DNA of 52,612 nt from the NCBI GenBank assembly GCA_018266105.1, contig JAFEBA010000105.1, positions 328 to 52,939 on the forward strand, in the 5' to 3' direction. A model generated the notes under the pieces. That model did no database searches, was not told the origin of the DNA, and saw only the letters and a program-made list of their open reading frames with translations. The DNA comes from a bacterium. GTDB taxonomy: Bacteria; Vulcanimicrobiota; Xenobia; Xenobiales; JADMJV01. Below are positions 44,327-52,612 of the stretch, one piece after another (the first letter of the stretch is position 1; every line of letters starts with the position of its first letter). Position numbers and translations under genes: made by a program.

Positions 44327-45589
44327 ATGAAAAAGCTCATTTGCGCCGCCACTCTTACCCTGGCTCTGGTCGGCTGTAGTGGAACCAGTAGCACCTCTAG
44401 CGATTCGTCCAGCGGCGCCAGCCTCACCGGCGTTAGCGTAACTCCCCTGAACGCTCGCATCCATTCGGGCGAAAACCTTAACTACCGGGGCACCGCCAGC
44501 TACAACGATGGCTCGACTCTGGACGTGACCAACTTGCTGAGCTGGACCTCCTCGGATACCAGCGTCGCTACCATTGTCTCCAATACGGGTCTGGCCACCG
44601 GTGCCAGCCTGGGCACGGTTTTGCCCACCAAAACCACCACCATTGCCGGCTTCAATCGCGGTAACGGCAATAGCGTCACTCTCACCGTGGTTCCCGCCAT
44701 CGGAACTGTTCAAGAGCTGGCTTCGGCTACACTGGGCGGTTCTTTCCCGGCTCAGATCGCCTTGGGACCGGACGGTAACCTTTGGGCTTCTAATTTTAAT
44801 AGCGCGCGTATTTTCAAGGTCGCTCCAGACGGCACCGTGAGCGAGTTTAAGGTCGGCTTCAGCAACCCCACCCTCGGAGTTTGTGCCGGACCCGATGGGA
44901 ACATTTGGTTCACCGAATCGGCCGGAGCCTTGGGCAAGATCACGCCCGCTGGCGTGGTCACCGAGTTCACGGCGGGCCTGAGCGCGGGCTCACTCCCGGT
45001 CGTCATCTGTCCCGGTCCCGACGGGAATCTCTGGTTTACGGAAAGCGGCGCCAATAACATCGGGCGCATCACCCCGGCAGGCGCGATCACCGAATTTTCT
45101 GCCGGGATCACGCCGGCTGCCGGTCTGACCGGGATCTGCGCGGGCCCGGACGGCAATCTCTGGTTTACAGAGACCACCCTTGGTCGGGTGGGCCGTATCA
45201 CCCCCGCCGGCGTCGTCACCGAGTTTTCCACCGGCATCACGGCCGGTTCCGGACCCCAAGGGATCTGCGCCGGGCCGGACGGGAATCTCTGGTTTGCCGA
45301 AAGCAATAGCGACAGGATTGGCCGAATCACGACCGCTGGTGTGGTGACCGAGTTCGCCGTCACGGCCGGTTCCCGGCCCGTCTTGATCTGCTCGGCGGTG
45401 GACGGCAACCTCTGGTTTACGGAACAGACCGGAAACCGAATTGGTCGCATCACGCCGGCCGGCGCGGTCACCGAGTTTACCACCGGCATCACGGCCGCCT
45501 CTCAGTTGACCGGAATTACCAGCGGGCCTTCAGGGAATGTCTGGTTCACGGAACCCGGGAAAAGCAATCTGGGGGTTATTGTACCCTAA
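44327..45589 (+). CDS. Vgb-like beta-propeller lipoprotein with Big_2 domain (copy 2)
   Basis: 420 aa; GGAAGGAA lies 8 bases before the ATG at 44327. The domain plan matches the protein at 23138-24406: lipobox LVGC, a Big_2-like Ig domain (SWTSSDTSVATI), then about seven GPDGNLWFTE / IGRITPAGxVTEF blades. The two proteins align almost without gaps from the Ig domain on, so they are duplicates. Role unknown; the propeller probably binds a ligand or glycan at the cell surface. A 250-bp divergent gap precedes it with two AACGGTC direct repeats. Confidence 0.88.
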   Translation: MKKLICAATLTLALVGCSGTSSTSSDSSSGASLTGVSVTPLNARIHSGENLNYRGTASYNDGSTLDVTNLLSWTSSDTSVATIVSNTGLATGASLGTVLPTKTTTIAGFNRGNGNSVTLTVVPAIGTVQELASATLGGSFPAQIALGPDGNLWASNFNSARIFKVAPDGTVSEFKVGFSNPTLGVCAGPDGNIWFTESAGALGKITPAGVVTEFTAGLSAGSLPVVICPGPDGNLWFTESGANNIGRITPAGAITEFSAGITPAAGLTGICAGPDGNLWFTETTLGRVGRITPAGVVTEFSTGITAGSGPQGICAGPDGNLWFAESNSDRIGRITTAGVVTEFAVTAGSRPVLICSAVDGNLWFTEQTGNRIGRITPAGAVTEFTTGITAASQLTGITSGPSGNVWFTEPGKSNLGVIVP

Positions 45590-45719
45590 ATGCTCATCTT
45601 CCGGGCTTGCTCTGAGAACGTGCCGCTTGTGACGTCTACTGAGCGGAGCCTGGAATCGTGGCTGCCACTTCGCTGCGTTTCTGTTTGACGGTCCGTTCTC
45701 TAGTCGGGAAGCGAGCAAA

Positions 45720-46499
45720 ATGATGGTGAAGCGATGGTTGTCTTTTCTTCTGTTTTGTAGAATTGCATTTTCCGAAACGCAAGTTGGCGTTTATCCACCC
45801 GATGGGATTATCTTGCTCCAGCGTTCCAAACAGGTCACTCTGCGCTGGAACTTGCCGCGGGGTCAGTATCGGGCCGAAATTTGGTGCAACGGCATAAGGA
45901 CGTGGCTGAGTTACCCTCAAGATCCAACCTTGGCCGTGGCGGTGGAACCTGGCCAGACCTACAAGTGGGTCTTGTCCCAGTATTCACCGAGGATCCGCTA
46001 TCAGGGGAGCTTCACTGTCGCCAGTGATCTTTGTTTTTCGGCCGACGGTCAGGATGGGAATCCGGGACGTTCGGGTCCGGGCGGAACAGATGGTCAGCCC
46101 GGCAGGAGCGGGGGGAAGGTTGAGGCCGAGCTTCGCCGGCAGCCCGATGGGATGCACCTCTTCATCCAATACCAGGGTCGGCACTGCGAGTATCTCTTTG
46201 TCGAACCCGGCCTGCGTTTCAAGCTATCGGCCAGGGGGGGCAATGGTGGTGACGGGGCTGATGGTGTTAGCGGCTACGGCCAGGAACTGGCCAGGGGGAG
46301 AGACGGGGGAGGGGCTGGTTGGGGCGGCTACCTGGTGATTACCACCCATGATTGCCCCTGGCGCGACTTTCTGGATGTGGACCTTTCCCCCGGTAAGCCG
46401 GGAGTAGGAGGCAAGGGCGAGCCTGACTACCGCGCCCCCGATGGGCATTCCGGTAAGGCAGGCCAACCAGGGCGTGTCGAAACTCATCTTGGCGAATAA
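45720..46499 (+). CDS. Secreted collagen-like protein
   Basis: 259 aa; GGGAAG lies 8 bases before the ATG. A Sec signal ends near IAFSE (about 19). Residues about 20-105 form a beta-rich domain with Cys and Trp. A collagen-like Gly-X-Y run occupies about 107-131 (GQDGNPGRSGPGG, GTDGQPGRSGG). A second soluble domain carries more Gly-X-Y pieces (GGNGGDGADG; GKPGVGGKGE; GKAGQPG). The Gly-X-Y runs are interrupted, so a full triple helix is not assured. The family is not recognised; it is probably a surface or matrix protein. Confidence 0.75.
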   Translation: MMVKRWLSFLLFCRIAFSETQVGVYPPDGIILLQRSKQVTLRWNLPRGQYRAEIWCNGIRTWLSYPQDPTLAVAVEPGQTYKWVLSQYSPRIRYQGSFTVASDLCFSADGQDGNPGRSGPGGTDGQPGRSGGKVEAELRRQPDGMHLFIQYQGRHCEYLFVEPGLRFKLSARGGNGGDGADGVSGYGQELARGRDGGGAGWGGYLVITTHDCPWRDFLDVDLSPGKPGVGGKGEPDYRAPDGHSGKAGQPGRVETHLGE

Positions 46500-46624
46500 G
46501 CGATCCGATCTCGGTGTCTGCTCGCTGTAACAATTGTGTTGCATTTTCGCCAATGCCCGCAGGAAAACCGCAAGTCTCCCTGGCTATCTTGGGACCATCA
46601 AGAGAAAAGCGAGGGTTACGACCG

Positions 46625-46870
46625 ATGGCAAGCTACATCACCAACTTCAATCAACAAGCGATGGACCAGCAGCTGTTTTTGCTGGACCGGATGAGAGTCG
46701 CCTGCCCCAATACAGCCGAACTGGGCCAAAATCTCACGACCAAACCTCTCCTTGGCGGGTTCAACGATATCGAGGCCGCCCAGCGAACCCAGGCCCTCAC
46801 CAAGATATTGCTCGCATCCTGCTCCGCCGAGCAGCTAAACGCGCCATTTCCCGCCTTCGTGCTGCCCTGA
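46625..46870 (+). CDS. Small hypothetical protein
   Basis: 81 aa from the ATG at 46625 (GAGGG 10 bases upstream); the frame is open further 5' but without a ribosome site. It is soluble and mostly helical (QQAMDQQLFLLDRMRV, DIEAAQRTQALTKILL), with a short C-terminal Cys/Pro region. No family is recognised. A TATCTT -10-like element lies about 40 bases upstream. Single gene, with the decayed region following. Confidence 0.5.
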   Translation: MASYITNFNQQAMDQQLFLLDRMRVACPNTAELGQNLTTKPLLGGFNDIEAAQRTQALTKILLASCSAEQLNAPFPAFVLP

Positions 46871-46988
46871 TATTTTCACAGAGCCCGCTCTGGTCAACGT
46901 TCCACTAACGGCATGCCGCCCCCCGCCGTGGGTTCCGCCCTTGCGCCGGTGACAGAAGATGGACCTTCCTAAACCCAAAGACGACTGT

Positions 46989-47021
46989 TAGCCTGTTCGC
47001 GTTCAGCAGGAGGAGCCATTG
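46989..47021 (+). promoter_or_regulatory. Promoter and ribosome site without an intact gene
   Basis: TAGCCT at 46989 (as TGTTAGCCT) and AGGAGG about 15 bases later are followed by a TTG whose frame stops after 11 codons. A second frame from the ATG at 47047 gives 39 codons with a signal-like start (LLAFVLLAG). It looks like the head of a lost gene. Confidence 0.3.
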
Positions 47022-47147
47022 GTTGTGAGTCAAACTCGCCGCGCCCATGAATAGAAGCCTTTTCTTTTCCCGCGCGGGCCATTTGCTCGCTTTTGTCCTC
47101 CTGGCCGGCCGTGGCAGTAGCGCTTCCCAAGAGGGGTCCAACGCCCA

Positions 47148-47264
47148 GGCAGTGGCGGGCAGCTGAGTCAAAACGGCGCCGTTGAGCTCATCGTTTTCTA
47201 ACAGCGGAAACGTCGTCGGCTCATCCCCCTGAACCCAGACAAGGTCGTTCAAGGCCCGCGGGGC
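47148..47264 (-). pseudogene. Ig-like (cadherin/VCBS-type) domain remnant
   Basis: In the 500-bp stretch 46871-47371 with no convincing gene, the minus strand encodes APRALNDLVW ... TTFPLLENDELNGA, the N-terminal half of a bacterial Ig/cadherin-like adhesin repeat (pattern P-x-A-x-[ND]-D ... F-x-L-L-x-N-D-x-L-N-G-A). The surrounding frame is open for 150 codons but shows no family sequence on either side and no ribosome site. I read it as a fragment of a former large adhesin gene. Confidence 0.35.
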
Positions 47265-47371
47265 ACGAGTGGCTTGCCCAATTTTGTGAGCGCCCCCGAC
47301 GACAACATCGGCATTCCTAAGCCCTGAGGGCCAGGGCAGCGGAAGCTGTGGTTTCAATTAGAGTTTCGAGA

Positions 47372-48727
47372 TTAACCACGATAGACTCGGCCAGGGTCAG
47401 ACTGGAGCAGGAAGCCGCCACTATCGACGTTCCCCCAAATCACGTGTTCTCCGAAACGAACGGTGAACAGGTCAGCAAAGACTTCACCGGGCGGAATGGG
47501 ATTACACGAATAGCCCAGGCGCGCCAGGGCGGAGGGTGAGACTTGGGCCTGCAGCAGCTCGGCACCGGTGACTTGAGCATAGACCAGGCGTAGCCCCGGA
47601 CCAATGCGCTCGCGCAACGCGAAAGTCCGTCGGCGATAGTCGTGGGCGTCGGCCACTTCCTCGCGAATTTCCTGAGCCACCTCGGCCAGTTCCTCGGCTC
47701 CTGTTCGCCGGATCAGTTCAGCCAGAGGTCGTACCGGAATGTTGCGCGGGGGTTCGGGCGGCGGAGGCTGCTGGCGGAACTTCACCCAATCTTGCCACCG
47801 TTTCAAATCAGCGGCAGCTTCCGGCAGGCTGAGCAGGGCCTGCTCGCAACAAGCCACCGCCAGTTGGTATTTTTCGGACTCGCCACAGCTTTGGGCCAGG
47901 CGCAGCCAGGCATGACCATCATAAAGGGGTGAAAGGCCCGGGCCAAAATTCAACACCTCCAGCTGGTTGAGCCCTTCCCGATCTTCGATTGCATAGCGAG
48001 CGACATCTTCACCGAGAACGATAGCGACCTCTTCGGGCAGAATCGCCAACCCTTGAGGCAAGCGGCAATGGGCGCCGCAGTAGCTTCCAATCCAGGCCTC
48101 TCCCCAGGTTCGCGCTGGGCGAGCCGGGCCCCAAGCAATCAACCTTCCCCTCTGGCAATAGGGAGCCAGCTCGGGCAAACAATAGCTGCTCAGGAATTTG
48201 CTGCCAAATAAGGCAACGAATCTCAGGCCCGAGGCGTGACGGAAGCTGATTTCGGACCGGGTCCTCTGGTTTAGGACCTCATAGCGTTCTTTTAAGGCCG
48301 CGCGCCGCGCACCCGGCAAAGTGTGCGCTAATTCCAACAACACCTCAATTTCCACCTCCGGGGTGCGCTCCGACAAGGGGAGTTGATCCTGATACAAGGG
48401 CCTGAGCTTCAATTCGGGCCGGTCGGCATGATGAAGGGTGGGGAAATTTGCGCTCCATGGACCTTCGAGCCGAACGTCCAGACCCAGTCGAAAGAAGCCC
48501 AACAAAAGGTTGTAGATTCCCAAAGCGGCCCGCTCTGGCCAGACGGAACTGCCGGGGTGACGAAGGCGCATCTGCACCTGATGCTCCGAAAGCGGGTTCA
48601 CCAGCCAGTCTCGGCTGCTCACCACCTCTTTTTCAACAAAGCCGTCCAGCCATATGCCGCACAAGATCAGGGCAAGCTGGGGATCAAGACCCGGCTGCAA
48701 CCAAAGATGATGCTCAAAATCACTCAT
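47372..48727 (-). CDS. Soluble protein of unknown function (451 aa)
   Basis: 451 aa, ATG start without a clear ribosome site. No signal or membrane segments. The N-terminal 230 residues are alpha/beta with many Trp, Arg and Leu. A stretch at about 275-310 has TPR-like spacing (AWLRLAQSCGESEKYQLAVACCEQALLSL in outline). A Pro-rich break (QQPPPPEPP) precedes a helical C-terminal domain of about 120 residues. No catalytic motif stands out. It is flanked by the decayed region and a divergent lipoprotein gene; context gives no clue to its role. Confidence 0.75.
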   Translation of the reverse strand: MSDFEHHLWLQPGLDPQLALILCGIWLDGFVEKEVVSSRDWLVNPLSEHQVQMRLRHPGSSVWPERAALGIYNLLLGFFRLGLDVRLEGPWSANFPTLHHADRPELKLRPLYQDQLPLSERTPEVEIEVLLELAHTLPGARRAALKERYEVLNQRTRSEISFRHASGLRFVALFGSKFLSSYCLPELAPYCQRGRLIAWGPARPARTWGEAWIGSYCGAHCRLPQGLAILPEEVAIVLGEDVARYAIEDREGLNQLEVLNFGPGLSPLYDGHAWLRLAQSCGESEKYQLAVACCEQALLSLPEAAADLKRWQDWVKFRQQPPPPEPPRNIPVRPLAELIRRTGAEELAEVAQEIREEVADAHDYRRRTFALRERIGPGLRLVYAQVTGAELLQAQVSPSALARLGYSCNPIPPGEVFADLFTVRFGEHVIWGNVDSGGFLLQSDPGRVYRG

Positions 48728-48996
48728 GAATTCGACACTCAGACACTGGCCTTCAATTCCAAGTGGATCAAAATGGGCGGAGTGTTCCTTGAACGGGCCC
48801 GCCCATCCGATGGGGCAGTTGCGTAATTTGCTTTAAATTTCCTGTAAAACGTCGACATTCCGCGCTTCCAATGATTTGTCCAACCAGTGAACACGCATTT
48901 CGAGAACGGTGAGGGCTTTCCCAAGACAAGCCGATGAGCCGAAAAGGTCCGAAAATGGAGGAGGCCGAGGCGAGACACGAATCTTGGAAGATGAGA

Positions 48997-49569
48997 ATGA
49001 GAAACAGATCTCTGGCAAACCTCTTCGCCCTCTCGCTGCTTCTGGTCGGATGCGCGGGGTTCGCCTGGTTCCAACACTACGGTTTGTCGGCGCACCGCAG
49101 TAGAATACCCCCATCGAGGTCGTCCGCGCCTGTCAATAGGTCCATCTATGACATGGTTGTGGTCAAAGTCCTGGAAAAGCCTTTGCAAGCGGAGCCAAGC
49201 AAGCTAGAGGGCTTGTTATTCGATGAGTTCGCCAATCAGCCCGAGAGCAAAAAGCTGGAATCCTACACAACCACTCGATGGCGGGCGAACTTTCAAGTTT
49301 TTTCCAGGATTCTGGTGACCAAGGCGGCAGATCAGAACTTAGATTTCGCCTCACTTGAGGACGCTCTCGGGCTCGCCTTGGAGGATGCCAATGGACTCGC
49401 TTATCTGCCGGTGGGCGCCTACCAGACAACCTTGAATGGCAGGCTGGTCTGGGTCGTGAGAGTCAAGTGGGAGGCTGCTTCGTGGAGCGGGGTCGCTCTC
49501 AGCCACGTTCGCATGTATGTCTTTGACCAGCAGACCTTGAAACAAGTGGGTTTCGCGACTTGTGGGTAG
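48997..49569 (+). CDS. Small lipoprotein or exported protein
   Basis: 190 aa from the ATG at 48997, with GGAAG 6 bases upstream (an ATG two codons earlier is also possible, and the frame runs open to 48934). A hydrophobic signal ends in LLLVGCAG, a standard lipobox. The mature part is a single alpha/beta domain (about 60-185) ending KQVGFATCG. No family is recognised. It is divergent from the 451-aa gene and 200 bp ahead of the second subtilisin, with which it might be co-transcribed. An AT-rich patch (48826-48860) upstream probably holds its promoter. Confidence 0.7.
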   Translation: MRNRSLANLFALSLLLVGCAGFAWFQHYGLSAHRSRIPPSRSSAPVNRSIYDMVVVKVLEKPLQAEPSKLEGLLFDEFANQPESKKLESYTTTRWRANFQVFSRILVTKAADQNLDFASLEDALGLALEDANGLAYLPVGAYQTTLNGRLVWVVRVKWEAASWSGVALSHVRMYVFDQQTLKQVGFATCG

Positions 49570-49769
49570 TTATGGCCCGCTAACGAGGATGGACACCCAT
49601 CGCTGCAGCAAGACTCGGAGGACTTTGCATTCGAGCCATCAGGCTATGGCGTGATCGGGCACAACCCGTGGGTCGATTTCGCCCTATTGCTTCGAAGCAG
49701 CACTCGAGCCAACCGCCGCTTGCACTTGCAAGCCAAGGATTCGTGCTTCAAGAGTTCGAAAGAACCCGA

Positions 49770-51107
49770 ATGGGACCACTATCATCTCCCTCTCCCTTCG
49801 GTTCCTATCCAGGAGGCATCACCAACTTCGCCCAGGCGGCTGCCGATGCACAGATGCGACTGTTGGGCCGACAGGCGGCATTCGCAGGCCCGATCTGTAC
49901 GGGCCTAGAACCGGCCGAAAGTTTTGTCCTTTCTTTGGACAGTCCAAGTCTGGTGGAGCAACTCCGCCAAACCTCTAAACCTGGAACCCTCTATGTCCTT
50001 GATAGTTTTCCGAGAATCCCGGCCATGCTGGCTTTCCCAGGACCTTTTGGGGTGATCGAGCATGCGGCTCAGTCCGATGTCGCCCCTGAAAAGGAGCACG
50101 GCACGCAGGTCTCGGAGTCCGCCCGCTCCTTGGGCTTCAAAGGCAATATCATCGGAATCAATTTGCTGACCGAGCGTCTCGACCTGGTCCCTCGTGTTCG
50201 AGGCATGGTCGACCGAGACAAGGCCTGGAATCAATCGGATGACCCCGAGGTCTTGAGTCGCCTGTTAGATGACGATCTCCTGGAAAATCGGTTGTTTACT
50301 CTGGAGAAGGTCACCCTGAATCTGACCCAGCTGGCTGCTGCTGGCATCAAGCACTCCGTGATCAACCTGTCGATGGGCGATGGGCAGATGTCCGATGCGA
50401 ATCGCTGGCTCAATCGAGTTTTACCCGTTGACTCCACCAAGTCCGAGGAAGTCAACGAGGCCGAAGGCAAGGCCCAGCGGGTCAAGTACGCCCTGGCTCT
50501 AGGAATTGACCCCTCACTTTTTGATGCTGAGGATGAGTCTGTGCGCGAGTCCGTCCGGGCTGAATTTGTTCAGAAACTGCTCGACCGTTCGGAACTCGTG
50601 GAAAAGTCCCCCGCCTATCTGGCCGCCAAAGAGGAATATGATCTTGTCGTCAATTTGCTGAGCATGCGAAACAACTCGATCGTCGTGGCTGCTGGCAACG
50701 AACAAACGCTACCTGATTTCCTGGTTGACCTGGGTCGAAGTCAAACGCCGCCGCAGATACCTGAGAATTTCTTAGTGAACAGTCTTGCCAATCAGAACAC
50801 TCTGGTGGTGGGTGCCCTGGACGGGGAATCGGTTGCCGAATACAGCAGTCGTTTTCCGAGTGTGAAAGTATACGCCGATGGAAAGCTTGGCGATATCGAT
50901 GGCACCTCTTTCGCGGCCCCGAGGGTGGCAGCCATGCTCGCTGACCTCTATGGGAGTCAGCCAGCAGCCAGAAGTCAGACCGAAGGAAAGTTTTTCGAGA
51001 GTTATTGCTATACCATCAACGGTGAGAGTCGCCTGAACGTTGAGGCTGCAAAACTGGGGCTGGCCGGCTCGGCTCAGCGGGCGGCGATTCCCGGTCTGCA
51101 CCCCTAG
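49770..51107 (+). CDS. Divergent subtilisin-like (S8) protease
   Basis: 445 aa from the ATG at 49770; a GTG at 49668 extends the frame without conserved sequence. Catalytic landmarks: Asp in YVLDSF, His in EKEHGTQV (HGTQV replaces HGTHV), oxyanion Asn in VAAGNEQ and Ser in DGTSFAAP. A helical insertion of about 190 residues, rich in Asp and Glu, lies between His and Asn and makes the domain larger than a normal subtilisin. No signal peptide or propeptide is seen. It is not a copy of the S8 enzyme at 10257. Confidence 0.83.
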   Translation: MGPLSSPSPFGSYPGGITNFAQAAADAQMRLLGRQAAFAGPICTGLEPAESFVLSLDSPSLVEQLRQTSKPGTLYVLDSFPRIPAMLAFPGPFGVIEHAAQSDVAPEKEHGTQVSESARSLGFKGNIIGINLLTERLDLVPRVRGMVDRDKAWNQSDDPEVLSRLLDDDLLENRLFTLEKVTLNLTQLAAAGIKHSVINLSMGDGQMSDANRWLNRVLPVDSTKSEEVNEAEGKAQRVKYALALGIDPSLFDAEDESVRESVRAEFVQKLLDRSELVEKSPAYLAAKEEYDLVVNLLSMRNNSIVVAAGNEQTLPDFLVDLGRSQTPPQIPENFLVNSLANQNTLVVGALDGESVAEYSSRFPSVKVYADGKLGDIDGTSFAAPRVAAMLADLYGSQPAARSQTEGKFFESYCYTINGESRLNVEAAKLGLAGSAQRAAIPGLHP

Positions 51108-51155
51108 AGTTCCGATGGAAGCGAGAACGTGATCGATGCTGCAGCTGGTCTGGTT

Positions 51156-52612
51156 TTAGGAAACGCGGACGCGCACTCCTTTGCTTTCCACGCCGGATTT
51201 GCTGGCCGCGGCCACGGCCCATTGGCCGGGAGGCAGCTCGAGCTGGGTCTGGTCGGCCGGTAAGATCCGCTCCAGCTTCCACTCTTCCCCTTGCTGGCGG
51301 TAAACCGTCCAGGCTTTGAGAGGGGCAGCGTCCTGGTGGGAGAGCTCGAGCGTTCGGCCCGTCTGCTGAACCTGGGGCGGGTTGACCTTCTGATTTTTGG
51401 CGCTGGAAAGGGCGGGGGTGAGGGCCGGCTCCCGGTAAAATTCCTGCTGGAAGACCTGGTTGATACCCTGGCGATTCTCGATCAGCGGCCCCACGTTCCA
51501 CCAGATGTTTCCTTGTGAGCCCTGGGGGTGTTTGGCTCGAGAGAGCTGCAGTTGCTTGCGGTATTCGGCTACGTTCCACTTGGGGTGACTGCCCAGGGCC
51601 CGCAGATCGTTGCCGGCAAAGATGTAGCGACCGCCCTGGCTGTGGTCGGCCCACCAGTTGATGAGCTTGTCATAGGCTTGCTTGGGCTGATCGGTTCGCC
51701 AGTAGAGTTGAGGAGCCAGGTAGTCGACCCAACCTTCGTCCATCCATTTCTGAGTGTCGGCATAGAGACCCTCATATTGATTGAATCCGGAGGTTCCTTC
51801 AGGTTTATCGGGCGCGGGCAGACCGAAAGGGGACACTCCAAAGCGGACGTAGTCCTTTTCTTCGCGAACGGCCGCCTGCACCTCACGGATGGCCCGGTTC
51901 ACGTTTTCCCGGCGCCAGTCGTCTTTGGCCAGCTTTCCACCACTCGCCTGGTAAGCGGCGTAGGTGCGCTGGTCGGGAAACTCCTGACCCTCTTTGGGGT
52001 AGGGATAGAAATAATCGTCGAAATGAATTCCGTCCACGTCGTAGCGTCGAGTGATATCCCGGCAAACGTCCACCAGTCGCTGGCGCACCACCTCCGCACC
52101 GGGGTCCATCCATTTGGTGGTGTCGTAGACGTGTACGTGCTCGGGATGCTCAACGGCCAGATGAGGGGCCACCTGTTCGGTGCGCAGGGAAGAACTGGCC
52201 CGGTAGGGGTTGAGCCAGGCGTGCACCTCGAGATTGCGCTGATGGGCCTGTTCGATCAGGTAGGCCAGGGGATCGTAGCCCGGGTCTTGACCCTGCTGGC
52301 CGGTCAGGTAATGACTCATGGGTTCCAGCTCGGAGCGATAGAGCGCATCGCCTTCGGGACGGACCTGGAAGAAGACCGAGTTGAAGCCGCACTCCTGAAG
52401 CCGGTCCAGCATCAGGCGCATTTCGCGTTTTTGGGTCTCGGCATCGAGTTTCGGACTGCTGGGGAAATTGATGTTCCAGACGGTGGCCACCCAGGCACCG
52501 CGAAGTTCACGCCGGTGCTGAACCTCCACCGTATCGGAAAGCTCAACCCGGTCTCCCGGTTCTTGAGGCCGGGGGCGGTCGCTCGGGCGGGTAAAGGGGA
52601 GCCGGGCCGAAG
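51156..52612 (-). CDS. GHL10-type glycoside hydrolase-like protein (5' end outside window)
   Basis: At least 485 codons; the frame is open through the window edge, so the start and any signal peptide lie beyond. A GTG at 52529 is in frame, but coding-like sequence continues before it. The protein is a (beta/alpha)8 barrel of the GHL10/DUF187 (YngK-like) family: GAWVATVWNINFP at the start, GFNSVFFQVRPEGDALY, then VDGIHFDDYFYPYP, whose acidic pair is the probable catalytic site, and VDYLAPQLYW. A C-terminal Ig-like domain follows (about the last 85 residues). It is thought to hydrolyse peptidoglycan or other glycan in related proteins. Confidence 0.9.
   Translation of the reverse strand, partial: SARLPFTRPSDRPRPQEPGDRVELSDTVEVQHRRELRGAWVATVWNINFPSSPKLDAETQKREMRLMLDRLQECGFNSVFFQVRPEGDALYRSELEPMSHYLTGQQGQDPGYDPLAYLIEQAHQRNLEVHAWLNPYRASSSLRTEQVAPHLAVEHPEHVHVYDTTKWMDPGAEVVRQRLVDVCRDITRRYDVDGIHFDDYFYPYPKEGQEFPDQRTYAAYQASGGKLAKDDWRRENVNRAIREVQAAVREEKDYVRFGVSPFGLPAPDKPEGTSGFNQYEGLYADTQKWMDEGWVDYLAPQLYWRTDQPKQAYDKLINWWADHSQGGRYIFAGNDLRALGSHPKWNVAEYRKQLQLSRAKHPQGSQGNIWWNVGPLIENRQGINQVFQQEFYREPALTPALSSAKNQKVNPPQVQQTGRTLELSHQDAAPLKAWTVYRQQGEEWKLERILPADQTQLELPPGQWAVAAASKSGVESKGVRVRVS

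Noticed and set aside
46905..47357. 150-codon minus-strand frame as a whole gene
   Set aside because: Only about 40 residues look like a domain; there is no ribosome site and the rest is basic low-complexity sequence. Kept as a remnant.

Overview
The window is GC-rich, gene-dense DNA from a Gram-negative (diderm) bacterium. It carries a two-partner-secretion (TPS) pair with an outer-membrane POTRA/beta-barrel transporter, several lipoproteins, and many TTG/GTG starts. The mix of caspase-like protein, CHASE2 Ser/Thr kinase, bacteriophytochrome, zinc-ribbon membrane proteins and numerous peptidases suggests an environmental bacterium from a poorly sampled phylum. I cannot name the taxon from sequence alone; an Eremiobacterota/Vulcanimicrobiota-like lineage would be a guess. 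I see no rRNA, CRISPR array, transposase or prophage block.

Layout. 1-1.7 kb: the C-terminal half of a haemagglutinin-repeat TPS exoprotein. 1.6-9.2 kb: three zinc-ribbon proteins, one a 1391-aa membrane/Ig-like giant, and a coupled polytopic membrane protein. 9.2-12.3 kb: an unknown hydrophilic protein, a degenerate tRNA-like sequence, a subtilisin and a small unknown protein. 12.3-13.9 kb: a lone lipoprotein whose sequence reads as a contractile-tail sheath protein, the most surprising gene here. 13.9-17.6 kb: three peptidases (DUF885, basic-secretory-protein type, clostripain). 17.7-25.2 kb: a tail-anchored protein, a zinc alcohol dehydrogenase, FtsK, a Vgb-like beta-propeller lipoprotein and a hydrophobic unknown.

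25.2-36 kb is a six-gene minus-strand run: hybrid histidine kinase, small secreted protein, CHASE2 Ser/Thr kinase, secreted caspase-like/coiled-coil protein, TpsB transporter, TpsA exoprotein. Start/stop spacings are tight from the secreted protein onward. It reads as a signalling-controlled secretion module. The TpsA made here and the exoprotein at the left edge share a C-terminal aromatic/acidic tail motif.

36-41.7 kb holds two small proteins, a 31-codon peptide gene with its own terminator, a bacteriophytochrome kinase, and convergent to it a CheY-like regulator coupled to a REC-HK-REC hybrid kinase. 41.7-46.9 kb holds a 27-codon acidic mini-gene flanked by hairpins, a DUF4142 protein, an ElaB/YqjD-like membrane-anchored protein, a glycine-zipper membrane protein, a second Vgb-like lipoprotein paralogous to the first, a collagen-like secreted protein and a small unknown. 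46.9-47.4 kb looks decayed. 47.4-52.6 kb holds an unknown 451-aa protein, a small lipoprotein, a divergent subtilisin and, running off the right edge, a GHL10-type glycoside hydrolase.

Genes are packed so tightly that several convergent pairs overlap at their 3' ends (4 to 59 bp).
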